From CBDCUQ01 sp965222835 (GTDB taxonomy: Bacteria; Pseudomonadota; Alphaproteobacteria; Rhizobiales; Hyphomicrobiaceae), in assembly GCA_965222835.1 (NCBI GenBank), contig CBDCUQ010000004.1:1178001-1242000 (forward strand): DNA of 64,000 bases, read 5' to 3'. This document shows positions 9,182 to 17,363 of the stretch, piece after piece (within the stretch, counting starts at the first letter, position 1; each line of letters starts with the position of its first letter). A program made the translations under genes and the position numbers. The notes under the pieces were generated by a model that worked only from the letters and a program-made list of their open reading frames with translations, did not search any database and was not told the DNA's origin.

Positions 9182-9808
9182 TTACGACTTCTCGGTGCTG
9201 TCTTCGCCTTGACGTTCTCCCTCGCCCGTGCTTTCAGCGGCTTCCTCCTCCTGAGGCGCTGCGCCTTCTTCGAACACGTTATCCGGATCGAAAGTCTCGA
9301 TCTCGACCTTCTCGTCTTTGACGACGGTGACGTCCTCGCCGCGGGCCTGTCTTTCGGCTTCTTCTTGTGTGCGGGCGACGTTGAGCACCACCTTTACGGC
9401 CACCTCGGGATGAAGCTGCACACTGCAATCATGCAAGCCGAGTGTTTTGATCGGCCTTTCCATAACCACTTGATTGCGATCGATGGTGAAGCCGCCTTCG
9501 GTTACCACCTCGGCAATGTCGCGGGTCGACACCGAACCGTAGAGCTGTCCCGTATCCCCGGCCGAACGAATGGCGGTAAAGATCTGTCCGTCGAGCTTTT
9601 CCGAAACTGCCTCGGCTTCCTTCTTCATTTCGAGGTTGTTGGCTTCGAGTTGCGCGCGCTGCTGTTCGAAGTGCTTGCGGTTCTCCTCGGTTGCGCGCAA
9701 CGCCTTCTTCTGCGGTAGTAGGTAGTTGCGGGCATAACCGTCGCGGACGGTGACGACGTCGCCCATCTGACCAAGACGGCCGATACGCTGAAGTAGAATG
9801 ACTTCCAT
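9182..9808 (-). CDS. rplI: 50S ribosomal protein L9 with acidic C-terminal extension
   Basis: A 208-residue L9. The N-terminal globular domain is canonical (MEVILLQRIGRLGQMGDVVTVRDGYARNYLLP), then the long helix and the C-terminal rRNA-binding domain with GSVSTRDIAEVV and HPEVAVKVVLNV. Bacterial L9 is usually near 150 residues. Here about 55 extra residues follow, very rich in Glu and Asp (EEGAAPQEEEAAESTGEGER), as in several other Rhizobiales. It is the last gene of the ribosomal operon and is followed by a clear terminator. Confidence 0.97.
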   Translation of the reverse strand: MEVILLQRIGRLGQMGDVVTVRDGYARNYLLPQKKALRATEENRKHFEQQRAQLEANNLEMKKEAEAVSEKLDGQIFTAIRSAGDTGQLYGSVSTRDIAEVVTEGGFTIDRNQVVMERPIKTLGLHDCSVQLHPEVAVKVVLNVARTQEEAERQARGEDVTVVKDEKVEIETFDPDNVFEEGAAPQEEEAAESTGEGERQGEDSTEKS

Positions 9809-9859
9809 GACTGGTTCTCCTGAGTGTGGTCCGTTGCCGGGTTCGAATTCGGGTTGGGG

Positions 9860-10831
9860 TTAAGTGGGGGGTGCACCGAGATGCGGCCCAGCGCGTGCCC
9901 GCAGGTGCAAGAATTGTTCGGCGAGGCCGAGGATGGCGAGAGGCAGCGCGAGCCAAGTTGCGAAGAAGAGTAGCGACGTATAGAGGCCCCACAGCACGAA
10001 GGGTCGCCAATTGCTGCCGCGTGACAGAAAATGTATGACGGCGAGACCGAGCAGGACGTAAGCGAACATGAACGTACCGGAAAAAGCGGAGGCCGCCATG
10101 CCTGGCCAACCGCCGAGCAGAGATGCGAACGTTGCCGCTGCCAAAACAAACGGCGCGGCCGGTGGATAGGTCAGGGCTCCGAGATCGGGCCACGGGCGTT
10201 CGAGTTGCGAGGAGGCCAGCATGATGCGGCCTGCGAGCCAAAGATTGAACAGCAGGGCCCCCATCCACGAGATGGCGGACGCGGCCGGCAAGAGATTGAC
10301 GATGGCTCGTGCAATTTCGCCGAGTTGCTCATCGCTCAGTGGTGCGCCGTCGGGTCCCTTCGGGATTTGTGACTTGAGAAGCTCGGCCACCTCCTTGCCG
10401 AGGCTCTGTCGCAGTGTTTCGAGTTCTCCCGAAAAGACGAAGAGCCAAACAGCGGTCGGAATGGCTGCCATGACCGCCGACCAAATAATCAGACGGCCCG
10501 GCGGGTACCATTCCCGCTCGGCAACACGGCCAGGCTCGGCAGTGGCTTCGCGGCTGAGGCCGGCCAGATAGGTCAAGACGGTTGCCGGGATGGCCTGACT
10601 TGCCGCGAAGATGAGAGCGATGCCGGGGCCGAGCACGAGGGTGAGTGCGCTGCCGGCGAGGCCTGCGATGAGTGCGGCGAAGACACCCCATCCGGTCCCT
10701 GCCAGAAAAATGGGAAGCGGGGTTATCAGGAAGAGGAGGAATCGGAGGAACAGCGGGCCGGTCGTTGCGGATACGAAGACGACCGCAGCGACGAGGCCCA
10801 AGAGTATGCTTATGGTTGTTCTATTCATCAT
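9860..10831 (-). CDS. DUF2232 multi-spanning membrane protein
   Basis: A 323-residue hydrophobic protein with about eight membrane helices, including residues 7-27, 30-50, 55-75, 120-140, 185-205, 230-270 and 285-310. It belongs to the DUF2232 (YybS-like) group found between rpsR and rplI in many alphaproteobacteria. The function of the family is unknown; by fold it recalls energy-coupling S-component-like proteins, but this is only inference. It is 51 bases from rplI and 94 bases from rpsR, so it is probably co-transcribed with the ribosomal genes. ATG codons at 10831 and 10828 are both possible starts. Confidence 0.85.
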   Translation of the reverse strand: MMNRTTISILLGLVAAVVFVSATTGPLFLRFLLFLITPLPIFLAGTGWGVFAALIAGLAGSALTLVLGPGIALIFAASQAIPATVLTYLAGLSREATAEPGRVAEREWYPPGRLIIWSAVMAAIPTAVWLFVFSGELETLRQSLGKEVAELLKSQIPKGPDGAPLSDEQLGEIARAIVNLLPAASAISWMGALLFNLWLAGRIMLASSQLERPWPDLGALTYPPAAPFVLAAATFASLLGGWPGMAASAFSGTFMFAYVLLGLAVIHFLSRGSNWRPFVLWGLYTSLLFFATWLALPLAILGLAEQFLHLRARAGPHLGAPPT

Positions 10832-10925
10832 CGACAGCTGTCCCGCGGGATCGCGGTTAGAGACGGATCAGGCCCGCCCCAACCTTGGAGAGATGCGGTG
10901 TCCCTTGCCGGGACACCTTGTTCCG

Positions 10926-11174
10926 TTACTTCAATACGTAGGGCAAGAGACCCAGGAATCGCGCCCGCTTGATGGCGCGTGCCAGCTCGCGTTGTTTTTT
11001 GGCTGAGACAGCCGTGATCCGTGAGGGTACGATCTTGCCGCGTTCGGAGATGTAGCGGCCGAGCATGCGCACATCCTTGTAGTCAATTTTTGGGGCGTGA
11101 TCGCCCGAGAATGGACAGGTCTTTCGGCGCCGATGGAACGGCCGGCGTGCAGCCAGTTGTTGAACTTCGGCCAT
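10926..11174 (-). CDS. rpsR: 30S ribosomal protein S18
   Basis: An 82-residue S18. The signature KIDYKDVRMLGRYISERGKI and IVPSRITAVSAKKQRELA are present, followed by the basic IKRARFLGLLPY tail. It binds S6 on the 30S platform. It starts 3 bases after the rpsF stop, so translation is likely coupled. Normal length. Confidence 0.98.
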   Translation of the reverse strand: MAEVQQLAARRPFHRRRKTCPFSGDHAPKIDYKDVRMLGRYISERGKIVPSRITAVSAKKQRELARAIKRARFLGLLPYVLK

Positions 11175-11177
11175 AGC

Positions 11178-11657
11178 TTATTTCTCCGATCCTTTGGTTT
11201 CGCTCTGGGCGCTACGCGGCGGGCGCGATCCGCGCGACCCACCATCACCGCCGTCGCGTGGCGGACGGCCCTCGCGATCACCTCGGAACCCACCACGACC
11301 GCCACCGAAACCGCGGCCGCCGCGCTCTTCACGATCCTGCTTGCGCATCATCACGGAGGGGTCGGTCTCATGCTCCTCGACACGGATGGTCATGAAGCGG
11401 AGGACATCGGGCGAAATGCCCATGCGCCGCTCCATCTCGGCGACGAGATCTGGTGTGGCGTCGATGTTGAAGAGCGTGAAGTGCGCCTTACGGTTCTTCT
11501 TGATCTTGTAGGCGAGGTTTTTCAAACCCCAGTATTCGGTCTTGGTGATCTTTCCGCCGCCTTCGGTGATGGCGTCGGAATATTCTTTGGCCATCGAGTC
11601 GACTTGGCTTTGGGAAATATCCTGGCGTGCCAGGAAGACATGCTCGTAGAGCGGCAT
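11178..11657 (-). CDS. rpsF: 30S ribosomal protein S6 with RGG-rich tail
   Basis: A 159-residue S6 starting at the ATG at 11657 (MPLYEHVFLARQDIS). A longer in-frame reading to 11729 adds 24 non-conserved residues and is rejected. The ferredoxin-like core covers about residues 1-97. Residues 109-148 form an Arg/Gly tail (ERGGRGFGGGRGGFRGDREG) resembling RNA-binding RGG boxes. S6 lengths in Rhizobiales often exceed the E. coli form, but this tail is strikingly low in complexity. It is the first gene of the operon with rpsR, DUF2232 and rplI. Confidence 0.97.
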   Translation of the reverse strand: MPLYEHVFLARQDISQSQVDSMAKEYSDAITEGGGKITKTEYWGLKNLAYKIKKNRKAHFTLFNIDATPDLVAEMERRMGISPDVLRFMTIRVEEHETDPSVMMRKQDREERGGRGFGGGRGGFRGDREGRPPRDGGDGGSRGSRPPRSAQSETKGSEK

Positions 11658-12046
11658 GCGTTCGGCCTTTCTCGTTCGTGTTGTCCCTCCGGCGCATAGC
11701 CCCTGTTGGACCCGGGAAAGGCCCACCAAGACGACCCAAAGAGCGGAGACACCGGGAGACGGGGATTGATTCCCCTGCCATGCCGCGAGGTGCTACCTCT
11801 ACAACACGGTCCCGTTCAGCCTCCAACCGGAGCGGGTGACGGGCGGTTTATACAGGAATATGGGGCGGGAGCAAGCCGCCGTAGACCGCCGCAATCGTCG
11901 CGGGTGGCTGAGTTGGGGGGGCAAGAGTCTGTTATGCTCGAGCAGAACCACCCGCTCCCCGACCCGGCCACCCAAAACGATGATGGATTGGGCGGCCGGG
12001 TGTGGGAGCGGGCCGGCCAGGCGCGTCAACGTAAGTTGAACATGCT
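11658..12046. other. Intergenic region between bpt and rpsF
   Basis: 389 bases without a convincing gene. It must contain the promoter of the rpsF operon and holds the long hairpin listed separately at 11951-12012. I cannot point to a clear -35/-10 pair. Open frames here have no ribosome binding site or recognisable product. Confidence 0.5.
11951..12012 (-). terminator. Long GC-rich imperfect hairpin downstream of bpt
   Basis: Two 23-base arms (11951-11973 and 11990-12012) pair with about three interruptions and leave a 16-base loop. It begins 35 bases after the bpt stop on the minus strand. There is no T-run after it, so it may be a Rho-aided terminator or an mRNA 3'-stabilising structure. 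The arms begin CCCGCTCCC and end GGGAGCGGG. Confidence 0.5.
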
Positions 12047-12823
12047 TTAGGGGGTATTTTGATCGCGGATGGGCGGGGGGGCCGTCCGTTGCCAGCCGTT
12101 TGGGCCCAAATGTTCCTGGGGCTGGAAACGGGTCTTGTAGCTCATCTTTTGCGAGCCATCGATCCAATAGCCGAGGTAGAGGTAGGGGAGGCCCAGCCGG
12201 CGAGCGAAGTCGACGTGCTCTAGGATCATATAGGTTCCGAGGCTGCGAGGGGCGAAGTCGGGATCGAAGAAGCTGTAGACCATGGAGACGCCGTCTGAGA
12301 GGCGGTCGCAGAGGGCGACACCGGCCAAGGGCCATGTCTCGACGGGCGCGTCGAGTGGGTTATCGGGCTTCAGACGATACTCGGTCAGGAATGTGCGAAT
12401 GATGCTGTCCTCGACCATCATGGCAAAGTCCAGAACTGTCATGTCGGCCATGCCGCCTTCGGCGTGGCGGGCGTCGATATAGGTGCGAAAGAGGGCGTAT
12501 TGCTCGGCTGTTGGAACGGCCACGACGCGCTGGGCGTAGACGTCGCGATTGCGTTCAACGATGCGGCGCATGCTTTTTGTTTGCTCAAACTCGTCGGCAA
12601 TGACCCGGACGGAGACGCAGGCGTTACAACCCTCGCAGTAGGGCATGTAGGCGATGTTTTGCGAACGGCGGAACCCGCCCTTAAGCAGATTGTCGACAAG
12701 GGAGAGCGGCTTTTCGCGCGTCAGATGCGTAAAGAGTTTGCGTTCGAGGCGGCCCGGCAAATAGGGGCAAGGTTGGGGCGCCGTGACGTAGAATTCCGGG
12801 AATTGTTTTTGTTGTTCCGACAT
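12047..12823 (-). CDS. bpt: Leucyltransferase of the bacterial N-end rule (aspartate/glutamate leucyl-transferase)
   Basis: A 258-residue Bpt from the ATG at 12823 (MSEQQKQFPEFYVTAPQPCPYLPG). It transfers Leu from Leu-tRNA to N-terminal Asp or Glu, marking proteins for ClpS/ClpAP. The N-terminal Cys motif (PYCEGCNACVSVRV) and the C-terminal PYLYLGYWIDGSQKMSYK block are family hallmarks of the ATE/Bpt fold. A 19-residue longer reading to 12880 lacks conservation. It stands alone, with a strong hairpin after it. Rhizobial relatives are often labelled arginyltransferase; sequence length and motifs favour Bpt. Confidence 0.93.
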   Translation of the reverse strand: MSEQQKQFPEFYVTAPQPCPYLPGRLERKLFTHLTREKPLSLVDNLLKGGFRRSQNIAYMPYCEGCNACVSVRVIADEFEQTKSMRRIVERNRDVYAQRVVAVPTAEQYALFRTYIDARHAEGGMADMTVLDFAMMVEDSIIRTFLTEYRLKPDNPLDAPVETWPLAGVALCDRLSDGVSMVYSFFDPDFAPRSLGTYMILEHVDFARRLGLPYLYLGYWIDGSQKMSYKTRFQPQEHLGPNGWQRTAPPPIRDQNTP

Positions 12824-13006
12824 GCGCCGTTTGTCCCGAAGATCACGTTCCCTAGTGGGTTGCCGGCCGCGTGACGTCATACGCCACGTTGCATGTGAGA
12901 TGGCCGACTTGAGTGTAATCCATCAAGCGGGCCCGGCTGCGCAATTTATCAACGTTGCTTAAGGCTGCTGTTCCCAGACGGCCGTTGCGAGCTTGCACGT
13001 ACTGCC

Positions 13007-13285
13007 TCACGATGTCGAGGTGTTGGATTTGTCGCCTGTGTCCATCAAACCGGCACGCGCCGGTGGCGGGGCTGCGGTTCGGGGCAGGGGCGGGTGTGGG
13101 GACGGTGCGGTACCGCCACCTGTCGACGGGCCTGGCAGTGGACTCTCGTGGTCTTCCGCCGGGGTGGTTCCTCGGCCCTGACGCGTTGCTTCGGCCTCGG
13201 CCTGGACCGATAGACGTCCCATCCGATACCCAACGTAGAACGCGACACCGGCAACAATGGCGAAAAGGATTTCGTTTGGAATCAT
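13007..13285 (-). CDS. Small single-pass membrane protein, Pro-rich tail (hypothetical)
   Basis: A 92-residue reading frame from the ATG at 13285. Residues 1-22 (MIPNEILFAIVAGVAFYVGY) form a likely membrane helix, followed by a basic stretch and a Gly/Pro/Ala-rich tail (PSPHPPLPRTAAPPPARAG). I do not recognise a family. The position upstream of bpt on the same strand and the clear N-terminal helix support it; the low-complexity tail weakens it. Confidence 0.4.
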   Translation of the reverse strand: MIPNEILFAIVAGVAFYVGYRMGRLSVQAEAEATRQGRGTTPAEDHESPLPGPSTGGGTAPSPHPPLPRTAAPPPARAGLMDTGDKSNTSTS

Positions 13286-13462
13286 GCGGTGCTCCTGCGG
13301 GCGGCGTCGCAAACCTTAGTCCAGTTCCGTGAAAAAGCAGTGGCAAGAGTACGTTTGCTTCCGATGCCGCGCAAGATCACCTTTAAGACGCCTGACGGTC
13401 CAGTGCCATCGGTCGGGCAAATCAGAGATCTGGCTGAAGACTGGGCAGATTTCTTGGCCGTT

Positions 13463-13666
13463 TCAGCGGTTATTGGCCGTACGTACGCTGGTGCTCGCCC
13501 CAGCGTTGTGTTCATGAGCGGTCAGAGAGGAGTAGGTGAGCCAGGCAAAGCCCCCCATCAGGGTGGCCAAGAGGACCACACCGAAAATGGCACGGCGAAG
13601 CACCCAACCAACCGTCATCTCATGCCGTACTTGAGGGTCGGCGGCTTGGCCGTGCGATGCGTACAT
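13463..13666 (-). CDS. Small single-pass membrane protein (hypothetical)
   Basis: A 67-residue frame beginning at the ATG at 13666, with GGGGGAA nine bases upstream. One hydrophobic helix (AIFGVVLLATLMGGFAWLTY, about residues 26-45) lies between a polar N-terminus and a polar tail. No family is recognised. An overlapping plus-strand frame exists but lacks a ribosome binding site. Tentative. Confidence 0.4.
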   Translation of the reverse strand: MYASHGQAADPQVRHEMTVGWVLRRAIFGVVLLATLMGGFAWLTYSSLTAHEHNAGASTSVRTANNR

Positions 13667-13936
13667 TGACGTATGTTCCCCCAACTTCTCCGACGTTTCG
13701 GAGCAGCCCCGTTTCTTCTTATTCCAGTCTGACCGGCCCGCTTATGCGGGCAGTGGTGCCCACGAGCGCTTGCGCCGGTAAATGTATCGTTGGGCGAGAC
13801 CATGTCAGAGGTCAAGGCGGATCAGCGCGTGGCAGATAATCGACACCAAATGCGTGTCGATTGTGACACGCCCGCGTGCGTTGCAGCGTGCCGCGTGTCC
13901 GTCGTCGGGTACTCGTCGGTGATTAATCTGGCATCC

Positions 13937-14065
13937 TTACCGAATGCGTCGGCCGAAGGCGACGCTGGCGGCCAGCGGCACGGCGACGGACAGGATCGTT
14001 ACGATGAGAACAAGTTCAGGTCGCTCACCGTAACAGCCTCTGGCGATGACGAATAGATAGTTCAT
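13937..14065 (-). CDS. Very small membrane peptide, coupled to the ORF upstream
   Basis: A 42-residue frame (MNYLFVIARGCYGERPELVL then a hydrophobic helix and the end FGRRIR). Its ATG overlaps the stop of the preceding frame as ATGA, a usual sign of coupled translation. One membrane helix with a positive C-terminus is predicted. No homolog is recognised; such short frames can arise by chance. Confidence 0.3.
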   Translation of the reverse strand: MNYLFVIARGCYGERPELVLIVTILSVAVPLAASVAFGRRIR

Positions 14066-14250
14066 ATATTTGGTCCACGTTGGCCAGCGACGAGGGCGAG
14101 GTTCATTAGCGAGGCCATAAGTGCAAACCAGGTTGTGCGATGGCCGGCTGGTGCGTAGATGGCACGGATCGGCGCCAGACGCCCCTTTTCGGCAACCGCT
14201 TTTGGATGGGCGCGCGAGAATGGCGCGCGTTCCGGTCTTTCGGAGGTCAT
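14062..14250 (-). CDS. Small basic protein with one hydrophobic stretch (hypothetical)
   Basis: A 62-residue frame from the ATG at 14250 with a basic N-terminal half and a hydrophobic segment (TTWFALMASLMNLALVAGQ). Its stop overlaps the next frame's ATG by one base pair step (ATGA). A GGGG run lies just upstream of the start but very close. No family is recognised. Confidence 0.25.
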   Translation of the reverse strand: MTSERPERAPFSRAHPKAVAEKGRLAPIRAIYAPAGHRTTWFALMASLMNLALVAGQRGPNI

Positions 14251-14806
14251 GAGGCCCCGTATTCTCCGAGAGCATCGCTTAGCAGTTCCGCTGGCATGCA
14301 ACTCAAGAGAGCTTACGCCGTGGCATTTCGCAGGCGAAGGGAGCATCGCTTTCTTCCGGATCTGACAGATGTTTGCGAATCCTTCCGACCGGTTAGCAGC
14401 GAGGGGCGTGCACATTGGACCGTACGCACACTGACCAACTCGTTCCTGACTACTTTTGCACCGTCACGAGGCCGACGTGGGGATGAGAGACCGGTGGCCC
14501 GCGATGGCCGGGGAGCGGTACGCCTAAAGCTCCTGCAATTTGGGGGGACGGGGTTGCGCGATGTGCCCCTCCGTCTGGTCGACAGACCGCCCTTGGGTGA
14601 GGGCATGCTGTGGGTAAGCTGTTGGCGGTTGCAGGTAATGCAACACTCTTTATCGGCGGCACTGGAGTGGTGCCGTGAATTCCGGCATCTTGCTCTCGAA
14701 GTTTCGTCTTTGTTGCGTTCTGGTGCGCGTTTCGTGAGGTACGTGCACGGCGCCGTTTGTTCGCGTTCTTTGGCGCCCTGATCGTTTGGCCAGGGGTTTA
14801 AGTGCT
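14251..14806. other. Gene-poor region before cpaC
   Basis: 556 bases between a tentative minus-strand ORF and the plus-strand pilus secretin. Only non-conserved open frames are seen. It contains an inverted repeat GTTGCA-N5-TGCAAC at 14628-14644, about 165 bases before cpaC, which could be an operator. No Flp pilin or prepilin peptidase is found here, although these normally precede cpaC. Confidence 0.4.
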
Positions 14807-16324
14807 ATGGGGATGTCGAATAGGCGCAAGCGTGTGTGCGCGCCGTGCAGTTTGGTGTTTTTAGCGGTGCTAGGCTGCATGTTGTCAGCCGTGGCGACCG
14901 CGGTTGCCGGTGACGCTGAAAACTTCCGCGTTCCGTTACACGAAGCGCAGCATCGATCACAACTTAAGGTGCCGGCCGGCGGGCCGTATCCGGTGACACG
15001 CAAAGTCACGATCGGCCTCGACAAATCGATGCTGGTCGAAAGCCCGATCGATCTTCAGAATGTCCTCGTTTCCAACCCGGAAGTGCTGGACGCGGTGGTG
15101 CAGACCTCGCGTCAAGTGTATCTGCTGGCAAAACGGGTGGGCGAGGCCAATGCATTCTTTATCGGCCCGGATGGACAGAAAGTTCTTTTCCTTGAGGTCG
15201 CCGTGACGCGCGATATTACCGCGCTGCAGGATTCGCTGAAGCGGCTCCTTCCCGGCTCAAAGATCAAAGCGGAAATGGTGGGGGAGACGCTTGTTCTTTC
15301 GGGAAGCGTCGTCAATCCGATTGATGCGAACCGGGCCGGGGAGCTGGCGTCCAAGTTCGTGAAGAAGAAGGATAACGTCGTCAACATGCTCGGCACTGAT
15401 GCCAAAGAGCAGGTTATGCTCAAGGTTCAGGTGGCCGAAATGCAGCGCGATGCGCTGCGCAGGATCGGCGTGGACTTGCCGAGAGCCGTGTTTCAGGCAG
15501 GAGAATTTACGTTTGCAAAGGTCATTCAGAACAATTTTCCTCTGACCAGTGGGATTGTGAGTTCCTCGGCGGCAGGAGCCGTTACGCCGTTTGTGGCGGG
15601 AGGATCGGCATTCCAACCCTCCTGGACGGATGGCACGCAGTCGGTGACGGCGCTGATGCAGGCGCTTGAGAGACGCGGTGTCGTGCGCACGCTCGCCGAG
15701 CCGACGTTGACGGCCATCTCGGGTGAATCAGCGAAATTTTTGGCAGGCGGTGAATTTCCAATTCCTGTCGCTCAGGACGAGAACACGATCTCGGTGGAAT
15801 GGAAGCCGTTCGGCGTGAATGTCAGCTTCAGGCCCGTGGTGATCGCGGAGGGACGCATCAGTCTCAACATCATGGCGGAAGTGAGTGAGATCACGCCGGA
15901 GGGCTCGGTGACGCTGGCGACGATTTCAATTCCGGGCCTCAAAGTGCGCCGCGCGGAGACGACACTGGAAATTCCGTCCGGTGGAACGATCGCCATGGCG
16001 GGTCTTCTTTCGGATGAAACGCGCCAGAATGTGGAAGGCCTGCCGGGGATCAAGAATTTGCCGGTGCTTGGCGCATTGTTCCGCTCGAACGATTATCGGC
16101 GGCGTGAGACGGAGCTTGTGATCCTGGTGACGCCTTATCTGGCAACCCACGCGCACACGGCGGAAATGGCGAAACCAACCGATGGCTACGCGGCCGAAAG
16201 CGAGAAGGGCGAGCTGTTCTTCGGCAACATCAATCGCACCTATGGACCGGGTGCGGACCCGGCCAACCATCGGCGTGATGGGAATTTCGGGTATGTGATC
16301 GAATATCCGGGGGTGAAGGGATGA
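14807..16324 (+). CDS. cpaC: Type II/IV pilus secretin, CpaC/RcpA family
   Basis: A 505-residue outer-membrane secretin of the Tad/Flp pilus type. A signal peptide covers about residues 1-34. A pilus-secretin N-terminal domain (LDKSMLVESPIDLQNVLVSN) and BON-like region follow. The C-terminal secretin domain ends with GIKNLPVLGALFRSNDY and ETELVILVTPYL, the family signature. The start is the first ATG (14807), ten bases after AGGGG; an upstream TTG at 14786 is less likely. The stop overlaps cpaD (ATGA). The rest of a tad locus is not present nearby. Confidence 0.93.
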   Translation: MGMSNRRKRVCAPCSLVFLAVLGCMLSAVATAVAGDAENFRVPLHEAQHRSQLKVPAGGPYPVTRKVTIGLDKSMLVESPIDLQNVLVSNPEVLDAVVQTSRQVYLLAKRVGEANAFFIGPDGQKVLFLEVAVTRDITALQDSLKRLLPGSKIKAEMVGETLVLSGSVVNPIDANRAGELASKFVKKKDNVVNMLGTDAKEQVMLKVQVAEMQRDALRRIGVDLPRAVFQAGEFTFAKVIQNNFPLTSGIVSSSAAGAVTPFVAGGSAFQPSWTDGTQSVTALMQALERRGVVRTLAEPTLTAISGESAKFLAGGEFPIPVAQDENTISVEWKPFGVNVSFRPVVIAEGRISLNIMAEVSEITPEGSVTLATISIPGLKVRRAETTLEIPSGGTIAMAGLLSDETRQNVEGLPGIKNLPVLGALFRSNDYRRRETELVILVTPYLATHAHTAEMAKPTDGYAAESEKGELFFGNINRTYGPGADPANHRRDGNFGYVIEYPGVKG

Positions 16325-17055
16325 GTGGGACAGATAAAGTTAGCTCCGGATGCCTGCGGGCTGCGGCGCTGTGCGCAGCGGCGCTGGGGGCCATGATCTC
16401 TCTCGGTGCCTGTAACAGGCTCGATGACTATACGGCCGCCGAACTGCATGAGCCGCACAAGCGGCATCCGATTGCCTATACGTCGCGCTCTGAAACGCTC
16501 TATGTCGAGGTTGCACCCTCCGGCCTGGGACTGAGCCCCAATCAGGAGGCCGATGTCTTTCGATTTGCTGAGCGCTACAAGGCGGAAAGCACAGGATCTC
16601 TGAGGATTGAGACGCCGCGGTCGGCCGGTTCGCATCTTGCGGCCTCGCGATCGGCGAGAGAGATCGAAAATATTGTGCTGCGGGCTGGCATTGATCCGCG
16701 GGCCGTCCGCACAGCCCGGACGTCAGCGCATATGCGCGGCGTGCCGGCGCTCCGGCTGACCTACAACCGGCCGGTTGCGCTGCCGCCCGAATGCCGCGAT
16801 TGGAATACGGATCTGGGCGAGAACCGCGAGCGCCTGCCGTACAACGACTATGGCTGCTCAACGCAGCGCAATCTTGCGCTCAATGTCGCCAATTCGCGCG
16901 ACCTTCTCGGGCCCCGGGATGAATCCGAGCTGCGCCCGTCAGAGGCGCGCGGTTCGCAATGGACCAAGTACATCAAGGGCGGCAACTCCGGCGCTGGCCG
17001 AGGCCAAAGCGTCGAGAGCGGCTCTCAGCCGAGTGATGGGGCCGGCGAAGAGTGA
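16321..17055 (+). CDS. cpaD: CpaD-family pilus assembly lipoprotein
   Basis: A 244-residue protein with a signal peptide and lipobox LGAC, the lipidated residue being Cys31. The CpaD signature CRDWNTDLGENRERLPYNDYG, then CSTQRNLALNVANSRDLLGP, is clear. In Tad systems CpaD helps the secretin CpaC. Start overlaps the cpaC stop by four bases, so translation is coupled. The tail is rich in Gly and Ser. Confidence 0.92.
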   Translation: MSGTDKVSSGCLRAAALCAAALGAMISLGACNRLDDYTAAELHEPHKRHPIAYTSRSETLYVEVAPSGLGLSPNQEADVFRFAERYKAESTGSLRIETPRSAGSHLAASRSAREIENIVLRAGIDPRAVRTARTSAHMRGVPALRLTYNRPVALPPECRDWNTDLGENRERLPYNDYGCSTQRNLALNVANSRDLLGPRDESELRPSEARGSQWTKYIKGGNSGAGRGQSVESGSQPSDGAGEE

Positions 17056-17363
17056 TTGCGAAGCCATCTCAAGCGAACCGTTGCTGCTATCAAATGTTTG
17101 GTGAGTTTGCACGGGTCGGTGCGTCTTCGCCGATTTCGGTTCGGGGGCACAGTCCGATTTCAATCTCATTGACGGTTGTGCATTGCTTTTCTTTCCGTTG
17201 CGTCATGCGACACAGTCATGACACGGTCCTGCCCATGAGCTGCCACTAGGCTACACAATTGTAACCTTGCGAGGAACGGCGCGTAACTTTGCCACGCTAA
17301 TCAGGGTCCATTGCCATTGCTGCAAGGGGCTCCGCGATTTCTTGGCACGCAAAATCTGCGGTC
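17056..17363. other. Intergenic region between cpaD and the phosphatase operon
   Basis: 308 bases with no supported gene. It contains the paired GTCATG repeats listed at 17202-17224 and must hold the promoter of the downstream operon. No terminator with a T-run is evident after cpaD. Confidence 0.5.
17202..17224 (+). promoter_or_regulatory. Direct repeat GTCATG(cg)ACAC upstream of phosphatase operon
   Basis: GTCATGCGACAC at 17202-17213 is followed by GTCATGACAC at 17215-17224. The 13-base spacing of the GTCAT cores is near but not equal to the 11-base spacing of PhoB boxes. It lies about 140 bases before the phosphatase start and could be the binding site of the regulator encoded in the operon. 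Inference only. Confidence 0.35.

Noticed and set aside
9839..9860. tRNA T-arm-like GGTTCGAATTC between rplI and DUF2232
   Set aside because: No cloverleaf can be drawn around it; the gap is only 51 bases.
13349..13669. Plus-strand frame starting MPRKITFKTPDGPVPSVGQI
   Set aside because: Codon use of its first 40 codons looks fair, but there is no ribosome binding site, the second half is low-complexity, and a minus-strand frame with a membrane helix overlaps it.
13802..14056. Plus-strand frame starting MSEVKADQRVADNRHQ
   Set aside because: No family features or ribosome site, and it overlaps the better minus-strand mini-ORF at 13937-14065.
17202..17224. PhoB (Pho) box
   Set aside because: The two GTCAT cores are 13 bases apart instead of 11 and flanking bases do not fit; kept only as an unassigned direct repeat.
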